Assembly (NCBI GenBank): GCA_017469785.1
Contig: JAFUFU010000043.1
Location: 1 to 58,554 of the forward strand
Length of the DNA: 58,554 bases
Source of the DNA: Treponema sp.
Lineage (GTDB): Bacteria > Spirochaetota > Spirochaetia > Treponematales > Treponemataceae
Direction of reading: 5' to 3'
Shown here: one piece after another, positions 26,801-34,612 of the stretch
Layout of the letters: each line of letters opens with the position of its first letter
How positions within the stretch are numbered: position 1 is the first letter of the stretch
Position numbers and translations under genes: made by a program
Notes under the pieces: generated by a model
Databases searched by the model: none
Told to the model about the DNA's origin: nothing
Seen by the model: the letters and a program-made list of their open reading frames with translations, nothing else

Positions 26801-29800
26801 TATTCTGCAGGCCACCAACTTTCTGCTGGACAATGCCCTGCAATTCATCAACCTTTGATTTTACGTCTGTTTCAAGACCGCCGACTCTTCCTTCGACAAA
26901 ATCCTGCAAAGTGGCAACCCTGTCATTAACCTGACCTTCAAGGCCGGAAACCGTTGAGGCTACCATATTCTGTAAATCAGTGATTTTCTCGATAACGCCG
27001 TCTTCAAGGCCTGTTGCCTTTCCATTGACAAGGTTCTGCAAAATCTCAAGCTTTTCGGCGACAGAAGTATCAAGACCGGTGACTTTTGACTCAACCATTG
27101 ACTGTAAATCAGAAACCTGCCTGTTCACGTCTGACTCAAGGCCGGAAACTGTTGAAGTGACCATGTTCTGCAAATCACCGACTTTCTGTGTAACACCGGC
27201 TTCAAGGCCTGTGACTTTTTCCGTGACACCTGACTCAAGAGCATTGACTTTTGAATCCACCAGAAGCTGCAAATCCTCGACTTTCTGAGCCACGCCTGAT
27301 TCAAGTGTGCTGACTTTGGAATCAACCATTGACTGCAAGCCTTCGACTTTCTGCGTAACGCCGGTTTCAAGACCGCTGACCTTGGAATCCACCATAGTTT
27401 GCAAGCCCTCGACTTTCTGGGCCACGCCTTCTTCAAGGCCGCTGACTTTAGAATCCACCGTTGACTGCAGGCCATCAACTTTCTGGGCAACCCCTTCTTC
27501 CAAATCACGAACTTTTGAATCAACCGTCGTCTGCAAGCCTTCGACTTTCTGGGCGACGCCATCCTCAAGACCGTTGACTTTGGAATCTACCATAGTTTGC
27601 AAGCCCTCGACTTTCTGGGCCACGCCTTCTTCAAGAGCCGTAACAGCCTGTGAAACTCCACTTTCAAGACCGCTGACTTTTGAGTCTACCATTGATTTCA
27701 GGCCGTCAACTTTTTGGGTGACATTCTCTTCGATTCCGCCGACTTTATAGGCAACGACATCGTCCAAATCCGCGACTTTATCAGAAACCTTCTGCTCAAG
27801 GTCGGAGATTTTTGAATCCACAGCGCTTTCAAGGGTGTAAACTTTTTCGTTCACGCTGTTTTCCATGCCGTTTACTTTTGAATCAACGAGCCCCTGCAAT
27901 GAATCGACTTTTTCGTTGATGCCTTTAACAATTTCGTTCACCTTGCCGTCAACATCATAATCAAGGCCGTTTACGCGCTCCTCGACATTCTGGACAATGG
28001 AATTTACTTTGTCATCGACGGTTCCGTTCAGTTCGTCAATGCGACTCTGAACGGAATGTTCAATTGAATCAACTTTATTGTCAACTTCACCCTGCAAATT
28101 GCTGATTTTTGTAACAACATCCTGCTGCAAATCCGAGACTTTTGTTTCGACTCCCTGAGAGAGATCGTTGAATTTTGTAACGACACCATTTTGAAGCTCG
28201 TCAAACTTGCTTTCGATGCCGCCGGAAAGAGCCGCAAGACGGTTCTCAACGCTTTCTGCCATACCGGAAACCTTGTTTTCGACTTCCTGCTGACGCTCGT
28301 AGATTTCAGTTGTGAAATTGGTAACGCGGGTATCAACATCACCCTGCAGACTTGACACGCGACCGTTTACAGAGCGCTGGATTTCGCTGACACTTTTTTC
28401 AACAGAATCGTGCAGCTCTGAAACTTTCGTGTCGACTTCTGCCTGCAAATTCGTGATTTTTGAGAGCATGTCTCGCTGCATATCGGTGACTTTTTCATCC
28501 ACACCCTGGGTAAGTCCGTTGAATTTCGCAACGACACCGCTTTGAAGCTCGTTAAATTTGCTTTCGATTCCACCCGAGAAATTGGAGAAGCGGGATTCAA
28601 CGCTTTCAACAAGACCGGATACCTTTGATTCCACTTCTGTCTGTTTTTCATTGATTCCAGAAGTGAAATTCGTAACCCGCTCGTTGACTTCCGTCTGCAT
28701 TCCATTGATTTTTTCTTCGACCCGAGACTTGAACACATCAAGATGCTCGTTTGACAGCTTCTGGTATTTTTCGTATGCGGCTGTTTCTTTTTCGTCCGCA
28801 TTCTGAATTGCCTTTTGGTAGAGCTTGGCATAACGTTCCTGGAGAGTCTGAATCTGCTTTCCAAGATTTTCACGCAAGGTTTCCAGAGTTTTACCGTTTC
28901 CGCTCGTTTCTGCGGCAAGCTCTTTTGCCGTGCTTTTGGCGGCCGCAAGCGCTTCGGTGAGAGTCTGACGGATTTCCGCATTACCGGCATTGAACTGCTG
29001 GGTAAGAGCCTTTGATTTTTCCTTGACGGAAGCGTCGATTTCTGCGATGTCGCTGTCAACATTCGTGGTGATGGCGCTGACCTTCTGGTTGATGGCCTGC
29101 TCGAATTCAGCGATTTTAGCATCGTTGGCTTTTTGAGAAACAAGAATCTGGGAATCAATCTGCTGTGCAAGCTGGTGAGACTGCTCATCCAAAACTTTAA
29201 GCACGGAATTCTTTCGGGCTTCGGCGTTTTCGGAAAGCTGGGCGAAGGCCGCATCCTCAAGGGACTGAGCCCGGCTGGCAGCCTGCTGATATGCGCTATT
29301 AATAGAAGCTTCGATATTTTTGAGCAATTCAGAGGTTTTTGCCTCCGCCGCGTTTGCGGAGTCCTCGATGCTTTTAGCCTGATTTTTGTATTGATTAAGC
29401 AGCTCCGTACCGATGAGCTTGAGACTGTCGTTGTTGATTTTTTCAAATTTACCGCTCAGTTTGGGGATTTCTGAATCAAGCCGCTCCACAGCCTTTTCCT
29501 GAGAGCCGAGCCGCGAGCTGAGTTTGTCGATAACGGCAGATTCTTTTTTGAGACGCTGGAGATTTTCCTCAACGTTTTCGGTCATTTCCATGAGTTCCTG
29601 CAGAACCTTGCTGTATGCGTCGATTTTCTGCTCGATGTTGTTCACGGCATCAAACTGGGCGTCAAATTCGGAACTGTGTTTTTCAAAATCGTCAATCTGA
29701 CTGTCGAGACGCTTGATGGCCGCAACAGCCTCTGCCTGCTGGGTTTCAAGGTTTGCGGAAAGAGAATTCAAGCGTTCGCCGCGCTCGGCAAACATCTTTT

Positions 29801-29933
29801 CGATTTCCTTTTTTTTGTTTTCGATAAAAACACGAATATTGTCATTTGTCGGATTTCCGCTGCCCATTTTCTTCATGACAAAAGAAACGGATGCAGACGC
29901 AATAATAGACACTAAAACAGCAAGAGCTAACAC
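23898..29933 (-). CDS. Giant membrane-anchored coiled-coil protein, SpiroCoCo type
   Basis: 2,011 residues. An N-terminal hydrophobic anchor (about 1-22) is followed by almost continuous coiled coil. Residues about 410-1220 are built on 11-residue units such as KVEGLQTMVDS and KVSGLEEGVAQ with occasional 7-residue phase shifts. The end (about 1970-2011, RMGWSVDEIAKRLKRSVGEI) looks like a helix-turn-helix. The layout matches the long coiled-coil proteins of spirochaetes, probably structural and linked to cell shape or the envelope; the role is inferred. Starts with GTG 29933 behind GGGG. Likely co-transcribed with the HAD gene 39 bases upstream. Confidence 0.85.
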   Translation of the reverse strand: MLALAVLVSIIASASVSFVMKKMGSGNPTNDNIRVFIENKKKEIEKMFAERGERLNSLSANLETQQAEAVAAIKRLDSQIDDFEKHSSEFDAQFDAVNNIEQKIDAYSKVLQELMEMTENVEENLQRLKKESAVIDKLSSRLGSQEKAVERLDSEIPKLSGKFEKINNDSLKLIGTELLNQYKNQAKSIEDSANAAEAKTSELLKNIEASINSAYQQAASRAQSLEDAAFAQLSENAEARKNSVLKVLDEQSHQLAQQIDSQILVSQKANDAKIAEFEQAINQKVSAITTNVDSDIAEIDASVKEKSKALTQQFNAGNAEIRQTLTEALAAAKSTAKELAAETSGNGKTLETLRENLGKQIQTLQERYAKLYQKAIQNADEKETAAYEKYQKLSNEHLDVFKSRVEEKINGMQTEVNERVTNFTSGINEKQTEVESKVSGLVESVESRFSNFSGGIESKFNELQSGVVAKFNGLTQGVDEKVTDMQRDMLSKITNLQAEVDTKVSELHDSVEKSVSEIQRSVNGRVSSLQGDVDTRVTNFTTEIYERQQEVENKVSGMAESVENRLAALSGGIESKFDELQNGVVTKFNDLSQGVETKVSDLQQDVVTKISNLQGEVDNKVDSIEHSVQSRIDELNGTVDDKVNSIVQNVEERVNGLDYDVDGKVNEIVKGINEKVDSLQGLVDSKVNGMENSVNEKVYTLESAVDSKISDLEQKVSDKVADLDDVVAYKVGGIEENVTQKVDGLKSMVDSKVSGLESGVSQAVTALEEGVAQKVEGLQTMVDSKVNGLEDGVAQKVEGLQTTVDSKVRDLEEGVAQKVDGLQSTVDSKVSGLEEGVAQKVEGLQTMVDSKVSGLETGVTQKVEGLQSMVDSKVSTLESGVAQKVEDLQLLVDSKVNALESGVTEKVTGLEAGVTQKVGDLQNMVTSTVSGLESDVNRQVSDLQSMVESKVTGLDTSVAEKLEILQNLVNGKATGLEDGVIEKITDLQNMVASTVSGLEGQVNDRVATLQDFVEGRVGGLETDVKSKVDELQGIVQQKVGGLQNIVESKVTVIVDGVARKVAALDEEVNSNVSKLDEGVNEKMQQLLDAVNGKVSEIQQNVVEQVTGLQNAVDTRVSSMQDGVQQIVSDLQEQVDSKVTNLQDNVSEKVTSLQENVVETVTSLENNVTGKVSSLQNDVITKVEKLENEVESRISALETSVDSRVNGANEKVESTLSEVKRNLEESTEGASEAAATITKTVSMATEQLNAFKLQSDQQIKSINEMLKDMLENIAGTYDTKKSELFSAVDRQLEAYQQEMQHRFDKLEQTGADVDDLEEQLKQELYKTQEKVLAEFNKFTEEQAVRHNQFQDAIKQDSEIAEGRLAELEKALKVLEESASTNVSEALAAFEKKYGDDLRRRSEEIDSNIDSWRENFDSKMSLLQADEEEKRRQIEAKYVEDLRAHTSSLQEKTRETLERYDALIKDTNNNLQAQIIEVEQKMHDFREKNRADLDAATTNSDSYIKGTLKKYGERLKELLDGSIDASAAKISDLEIELLNKNEANKANIDAMVGEFRAWSAQLNTQFENSKALYSTKFDNINKSAEQALTELKSKFNGDFEEFKRSANSEQEEISAHISQLQDMVQASITRFKDESEKLVADQQKAYEKILNETQNRINIQNSDSKNAVKEIQDQIKEMKDKLSEQQGAAIMQLNNNTDALQSRFSEIDSQVKTFEARMQIYQKADELQASLEKQIEGIKRELSRIENYQSVVNELENQFSNIQKINGDIDQKLARFNADKAQIDSMERDFNKLVSLSSNMENKINELQTTNSELQTLHFTLTSFHESLDKISNRCDSLDKKQTVLEQISGEVDKTFDNLKSVESRLDKIQAQADNLPTTISNIQARIDEITENSGKINDAVEQITSLQNLLEETERRTEQVQHAREGIVNTEVRLNNLSKEINDKFDMLEKITRAEVEETASETNAYSSTSRLSPKDKETIITLKRMGWSVDEIAKRLKRSVGEIEMVIDMGL
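27150..27720 (-). repeat. 66-bp tandem coding repeats in the coiled-coil gene
   Basis: Six or more near-identical units of 66 bases encode a 22-residue pattern of two hendecads (KVEGLQxxVDS + KVxxLExGVAQ). Differences are few, which points to recent expansion or gene conversion. A larger duplication of about 117 residues lies nearer the N-terminus (RVTNFTSGINEKQ and RVTNFTTEIYERQ). Confidence 0.85.
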
Positions 29934-29972
29934 TTTTTCCCCACCACAACTTTTTAAAGTTAAGTCGCCTTA

Positions 29973-30641
29973 TTATAACACATTATTGAGAAATTGACGA
30001 TAGTTTGAGAATGAAATATCAGATTCTTTGATTTTTTTGCTGAAAATTCTTTTAAAAGGGGAAGCGATAACCGCGCTTTTCATGCCGGCATTGTTTGCGC
30101 CGCGGACATCAAAGCGAACACTGTTTCCCACATAGAGAATCTGGCCCGGCTCAAGCTCCAAGGCGTTTGCCAGGATTCCAAATGGATATTTTGAAGGCTT
30201 CAAGGCGCCAATCTGTTCTGAGCCGAGAATCAAATCGCAATATTTACCGAGCCCCCACATATCCCCTTTCTGCTCCGGCGGAAAATCAGAGAGGAGAGCG
30301 ATTTTTAGCCCACGCTCGTGGAGAGCCTTGAATGTTTCGGCAACATAATCGAAAGGCTTGATTTTCTCGAAATACGGCCTTAAGCCGTCATATGCAATCA
30401 GTTTTATCATGGCCCGGGCGCGGAGAGAGGAACACCCCATTTCTTCGGCCATGAGCCGTCCCTGATACTCGTAAAAATCAGGAAGGGGAGCCGTTCGGTG
30501 CATGATTTTGCGGACTCGGCTGTAATGGATATAAAAACGGAAATGCCTGATGACATAGGGAATAATCCGCCAATAGAGAGAAAAAGATGGGTAGAGAGTG
30601 CCGTCGATGTCGAAAGCGACCGCCTTAATATCACCAAGCAT
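29973..30641 (-). CDS. HAD-superfamily hydrolase
   Basis: 222 residues. Motif I FDIDGTLYP holds the nucleophile Asp (about residue 10). Motif II is ALLSDF (about 118), motif III the lysine in GALKPSKYP, and motif IV VGNSVRFDVRGANNAG (about 172). The cap is helical, as in phosphoglycolate phosphatase-like enzymes. Substrate unknown. TATAAT ends 8 bases before the ATG, with no Shine-Dalgarno sequence. Confidence 0.88.
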   Translation of the reverse strand: MLGDIKAVAFDIDGTLYPSFSLYWRIIPYVIRHFRFYIHYSRVRKIMHRTAPLPDFYEYQGRLMAEEMGCSSLRARAMIKLIAYDGLRPYFEKIKPFDYVAETFKALHERGLKIALLSDFPPEQKGDMWGLGKYCDLILGSEQIGALKPSKYPFGILANALELEPGQILYVGNSVRFDVRGANNAGMKSAVIASPFKRIFSKKIKESDISFSNYRQFLNNVL

Positions 30642-30649
30642 ATTATCTT

Positions 30650-30655
30650 ATTATA
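30650..30655 (-). promoter_or_regulatory. -10 box of the HAD/coiled-coil unit
   Basis: A perfect TATAAT on the minus strand, 8 bases before the HAD start codon. No good -35 box was found at 16-18 bases. The position fits the leaderless pattern seen elsewhere. Confidence 0.4.
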
Positions 30656-30693
30656 CAACAATAAAGCGAAGAATAAAAGAGTTAATTTTTTTG

Positions 30694-31809
30694 TTAATTT
30701 TTTTGGATTGTATATTCAAAGCGGGCTGTTCCGTCGTAAGATGCGGCCTGGAAACGCCAGCGCGCGATTTGGTCCCGGATTTCCATCGAGACGAGGGACG
30801 GCAGGATATCAGGGGATATTCTCACACTTGAAAGCGGGACATTTCCGCTGGCCATGACGGTGAATGAAACTGTGAGCCGTTTTGTACTGTCGATAAGGGC
30901 TGACGCTTCCGGCGAAAGTATGATTTTCGGCTCAGCTGGCTCGAGCAGGATGCGGGGGCTACCGTCAGACATTTGCAGGGCTACCTTTCCGTCAGAAGAG
31001 GAGCCGGTATTTGCCGTGACGGAAGATGAAAGGTCTCCGGAACTTGAAGAATAGAGTTTTGCAGATACCGCACTTGCCAGCGCATTTGCCGTGGCGGAAC
31101 TGACGCCCTGAGATGCCGAAGAGCGGGAATTTGACGAAGAAACGCTGGCGGAAGAAGAATCATTTGAGGAAGATGTTGCCGCGCTTCCGGAGAAGGTGCT
31201 CTGTCTCATACTCTGTGAGCCTGGGATTTTGGTCACAGAACTTTGATTTGAGGAAGAGCTGCCCTCGATATCGTCAAACTGAGACCAGTCAAATTCTTTT
31301 TTTACAGTTTTCTTGGTCTGCTGCTCGGCAATCAGCTCTTCCATGCTTTTCTGAAGAGTCTGTTCCGCCATTTTCGGTTGCTGAGGGACGGTTTTGGCCT
31401 GCTCCCTGGCTTTGGGTGCAGTCTTCGTTGAGGGAGCGGAAGTCTTTTTAGGCTGCTCGATTTTCTTTGCGGCAGATGCCGGGGGCGTTGCGGGGGCTGC
31501 CCCCGCAGAAGGGGAAGCGGAAGACGCCGATGGCGGCTGGAGCGGGGGGAAGGCTTTCCCCTCCTGAGAAGAATTTTTCGCTTCCTGTGCAACTTTCGCA
31601 TTCTGAGCGGAACTTTCCTGAACAGGATTTTCCGTTTTCAGCTTTTTATTTTCAATTTTCTGGGATGAATCAAGACGGATTTTTATGCTTTTGTAAGGCT
31701 TGGGTGCAAAAAGAAGGGCTGAAAAATAAAGGAAGAGAAAAATCAGAATCCAAACGAGAATTGTGCCGAAAAATCCCGCAAGGGCTGGCTTCTGCTGAAG
31801 GTCTGTCAT
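30694..31809 (-). CDS. TonB/TolA-like energy transducer
   Basis: 371 residues. One membrane helix (about 9-33) precedes a Pro/Lys/Ala periplasmic region, a Ser-rich stretch (about 190-270) and a TonB-type C-terminal domain (about 300-371, LTVSFTVMASGNVPLSSVRI and a final ARFEYTIQ strand). It should carry energy from ExbB/ExbD to an outer-membrane partner, perhaps the protein at 32900-34576. Its ATG overlaps the exbD stop (ATGA). Two in-frame palindromes lie in the proline-alanine part. Confidence 0.82.
   Translation of the reverse strand: MTDLQQKPALAGFFGTILVWILIFLFLYFSALLFAPKPYKSIKIRLDSSQKIENKKLKTENPVQESSAQNAKVAQEAKNSSQEGKAFPPLQPPSASSASPSAGAAPATPPASAAKKIEQPKKTSAPSTKTAPKAREQAKTVPQQPKMAEQTLQKSMEELIAEQQTKKTVKKEFDWSQFDDIEGSSSSNQSSVTKIPGSQSMRQSTFSGSAATSSSNDSSSASVSSSNSRSSASQGVSSATANALASAVSAKLYSSSSGDLSSSVTANTGSSSDGKVALQMSDGSPRILLEPAEPKIILSPEASALIDSTKRLTVSFTVMASGNVPLSSVRISPDILPSLVSMEIRDQIARWRFQAASYDGTARFEYTIQKN
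31489..31561. repeat. In-frame palindromes in the tonB-like gene
   Basis: TGCGGGGGC-t-GCCCCCGCA (31489-31507) and GGGGAAGG/CTTTCCCC (31546-31561). The second resembles the GGGGGAAGTCTCCCCC palindrome in the potA-potB spacer. They encode low-complexity Ala/Pro/Ser sequence. Confidence 0.6.
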
Positions 31810-32213
31810 TTATCGCTTGTCCTTAAATTGATGCTTACGAAACCTTCTGCTCGGAGCACGTCGAAAACCTTGACGATGGAGCCGTTGGTGACATTTTCAT
31901 CGGCTTCAAGGGTTACAGGGTATTCGTCTTTTTTTATTTCCTCCGTGTCAAAGGCGGCGAGTTTTTTTCCGAGAGCCGATAATGTGACCTGCTCGTCATT
32001 GAACCACATTTTTCCGTTTGCCTGCATTGTAATCGTGATTCCGGCAACATCCGCGCCCTGGGCCGTGGAACTTTCCGGGAGATTCACATTGATTGCGGGC
32101 AGAACCGCGAAAGTGGTGGATACGAGGAAAAAGAGAATCAACTGGAACACCACATCAATCATCGGCGTAAGATCAACTGCCACACCGCGTTTTTTTCGGT
32201 TTGAAACTTTCAT
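31806..32213 (-). CDS. exbD: ExbD/TolR-family proton-channel subunit
   Basis: 135 residues. One N-terminal membrane helix holds the essential aspartate (LTPMIDVVFQLILFF, about residue 20). The periplasmic domain carries NVNLPESS and ends with VFDVLRAEGFVSINL. It forms the proton-driven motor with ExbB and the TonB-like protein. GGAGA lies upstream. The stop overlaps the tonB-like start. Confidence 0.9.
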   Translation of the reverse strand: MKVSNRKKRGVAVDLTPMIDVVFQLILFFLVSTTFAVLPAINVNLPESSTAQGADVAGITITMQANGKMWFNDEQVTLSALGKKLAAFDTEEIKKDEYPVTLEADENVTNGSIVKVFDVLRAEGFVSINLRTSDK

Positions 32214-32248
32214 TTTGGCAAAACTTCTCCATTAAGTTGAAAGCGGCT

Positions 32249-32860
32249 TTACATCACCCGGCCGGTAAGTCGCAAAATCAGCTTGGTAACGGTTCCTTCC
32301 ATTTCGGTGATGCACTTGTCTGCCCGCCGTGAAAGATAATTGCTGAAAATGAGGGCTGGAATTGCAACGAAGAGACCGGCGGCCGTGGTCATGAGGGCCT
32401 CGGAAATAGAGCTTGCGAGCACGGCAGGATTTCCCATGGTGCCGCCCGAGCCGAGGACGCCGAAAGCCTTGATGTTTCCGGTTACGGTTCCAAAGAGACC
32501 GAGAAGAGTCGAGATATTGGCGATTGTGCTCAGGAGTGTGAGCCAGTGGTCAAACTGGGGGGCGACGGCGTCAAGCTCGCACTGGACAATTTCACGCATG
32601 GCGCTTTCGCCCAGTTTGCGGCAATCGATGGCTTTTTTGGCCACGTGAGCCAGCGGGGTGCCTGTTCTTGTGCAGAATGCATCGGCGGCAGTAAATTCAC
32701 CGCTGGCAAGAGCCTCTTCGAGATTTTTGCGTAATTCCCGGTCCCGCTTTTGAATCGAAGCGAAATAGACGCATCGCTCGATGATGATGTAAGTCGCAAA
32801 AAGGCCGCATATTAAAATCGGAATCATCAGAATTCCGCCGCTTTTCAATAAATCAAACAT
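32249..32860 (-). CDS. exbB: ExbB/TolQ/MotA-family proton-channel subunit
   Basis: 203 residues with three membrane helices: one at the N-terminus (about 10-30) and two flanking LGLFGTVTGNIKAFG (about 125-185). The conserved threonine and glycine pattern of the channel is present. GGGG precedes the ATG. It follows the outer-membrane protein gene by 39 bases and precedes exbD by 35. Confidence 0.9.
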   Translation of the reverse strand: MFDLLKSGGILMIPILICGLFATYIIIERCVYFASIQKRDRELRKNLEEALASGEFTAADAFCTRTGTPLAHVAKKAIDCRKLGESAMREIVQCELDAVAPQFDHWLTLLSTIANISTLLGLFGTVTGNIKAFGVLGSGGTMGNPAVLASSISEALMTTAAGLFVAIPALIFSNYLSRRADKCITEMEGTVTKLILRLTGRVM

Positions 32861-32899
32861 GGTAATCCCCTCAAATCGTATTTTATCCTAAACCAGCTC

Positions 32900-34576
32900 C
32901 TAGAACTGGAATTTTGCAAGCAAGACTGCGTTTCCGGAAGTCGTGATGAACTCTGAATGTGCGAAATCCCTGCTTGAATTTCCGAATAATTTTATTACAT
33001 CATTCAGTTCAAGTGCAAGACTTAGAGCCGGAGCAAGGCGGACTCCTGCCCAAAGGGAAATGTCCGGGCAAAGGTCAGCCTCGTCCCCGAAGGCAAAGGC
33101 TGCTGAGGCTCCTGCATCGAGCTTTGCCTGACTGTCCTGGTAAGAGATGCTGGCCTTGATTTTATGCTCGTCTTCAATGACTGGCACGTCTTTCCAATAG
33201 GCCTTCCACTCCAGCCCTGCTTTTACGGGAGAAAAATCCAGAGAGAATCCTAAATTCGAGTTGTATTCAGTCCGCTCGGAAGGGGCAAGGACATACAGGC
33301 CTGAAGAAGCCAGTTTTTCCGTGTACAGGGCCTGCCAGAGGTAATTTTCAAAAGCTGTTTTTTTGAATTCAAATCCGCCTGTCAGCTCGCAGGCCGAAAG
33401 AAGAGGAACTTTCAGATTGACTGACGCGAAGTAGTCTGTCGTTTCGCTCGGAATGGCCGCGCAGATTGCATAGCGGTAGAGATTCTCCAGATTTCTGATT
33501 TTTTCCTGATAGGAATCAAGACCGCCTCGGGCCGAAAGCTGGAAATACCTGTCTTCCGTAAAAGCTTCCGTCTTGAAATCAAGTTTTGCCGTGAAGGCTG
33601 GAAGGATGTCCTTTTTTCCGGTTGCCGTTCCTATGATTAGCGAACCGTCCGCTCCCAAAGCAAGCTTGTCATTTTCCCATGAGAGAGCCAGTTTGAACTG
33701 ACCGCGATGGCTTGCATCTTTATTTGAGGAATTTTCGATTTCAAGCAGATTTCCGCTCTTCTCAAGATTTCCCTGAAATCCATAGAACGAAGTGAGCATT
33801 GCCTTGAATCCGTTTCCATGCCAGCCGAAACCGATGAAAGGATTCACGTCGACGATTTTTGTGATTTTTTCATAGTTATCCTCTGGCTCAGAAGCGCTCA
33901 GGACTTCCCCGTAGCGGTTGAACCAGGCCGCATCAGCTCCGTAATCAATCAGGATGCCATTTCCCAGCTCCCATGAAGAAGCGATCTCGCCTGAAATCGT
34001 ATGCTTTACCATGTCAGAATAGCTATCGGATTTCAGCTGCAGGCCGTCATCGCTCATCTTGTATTCGGCGCTTCCATGATGCTTTCCCAGACTTCCGAAC
34101 AGTGATTTTTCGCCACGGACTGATGTGTTGCGGGAAAAATATCCCTCGTTGGCTTTCTTGCCGGCGAATCCTTCCGCGCTTTCGTGATTAAAATCAATCT
34201 CGAAGGGGGAATCTCCTGAAGCCCGATAGATTGAGAAATCTCCCTTGAAATAGAAGGGGTATCCGGCTCCAAGCTCGCCTTCAGCGTATATATCCTTTAT
34301 TTTATCATCTTTTCGCCCTGAGGGAGTGCCATTCTCTCTCTGCCCGGGATTTTTCTCAACGCTGGGAAAAGTGACGCTGGGGGCATTTGATTCCGGGAGA
34401 ATTTTAGTGTAATCGGGAACCGAATCCTTGCCAATCGTGAAGGTCTTGCCGTTTACCACAGTGGTAACATCAGGAAGCTCAATTTCTTCTTCCGTTTCGA
34501 CATTCTGGCTGGCTGTCTGAGCAAAAATTTGCAAGCTCAGTGCGAAGAAAAACGTATACAACAGAATTTTTTTCAT
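32900..34576 (-). CDS. Probable outer-membrane beta-barrel protein
   Basis: 558 residues. A signal peptide (about 1-19, ending IFAQ) is followed by a short N-terminal region (VNGKTFTIGKDSVPDY) and many alternating strands with aromatic ends. The last residue is Phe (LLAKFQF), typical of barrels inserted by BamA. Genes for TonB, ExbD and ExbB follow directly, so it may be their energised partner, though no clear TonB-dependent plug is recognised. GGG and a short spacer precede the start. Confidence 0.7.
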   Translation of the reverse strand: MKKILLYTFFFALSLQIFAQTASQNVETEEEIELPDVTTVVNGKTFTIGKDSVPDYTKILPESNAPSVTFPSVEKNPGQRENGTPSGRKDDKIKDIYAEGELGAGYPFYFKGDFSIYRASGDSPFEIDFNHESAEGFAGKKANEGYFSRNTSVRGEKSLFGSLGKHHGSAEYKMSDDGLQLKSDSYSDMVKHTISGEIASSWELGNGILIDYGADAAWFNRYGEVLSASEPEDNYEKITKIVDVNPFIGFGWHGNGFKAMLTSFYGFQGNLEKSGNLLEIENSSNKDASHRGQFKLALSWENDKLALGADGSLIIGTATGKKDILPAFTAKLDFKTEAFTEDRYFQLSARGGLDSYQEKIRNLENLYRYAICAAIPSETTDYFASVNLKVPLLSACELTGGFEFKKTAFENYLWQALYTEKLASSGLYVLAPSERTEYNSNLGFSLDFSPVKAGLEWKAYWKDVPVIEDEHKIKASISYQDSQAKLDAGASAAFAFGDEADLCPDISLWAGVRLAPALSLALELNDVIKLFGNSSRDFAHSEFITTSGNAVLLAKFQF

Positions 34577-34612
34577 ATTTTTCCCTTTTTATTGCTATAT
34601 TCTATTTATTCT

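Noticed and set aside
27150..27720. Regular 66-bp repeats that could look like a CRISPR array
   Set aside because: The repeats have no unique spacers and translate into an 11-residue coiled-coil pattern in frame with the surrounding gene.
28367..29446. 359-residue open frame overlapping the coiled-coil gene on the same strand
   Set aside because: It is a shifted frame of the repeat-rich coding sequence, rich in Arg, Ser and Lys, without a domain.
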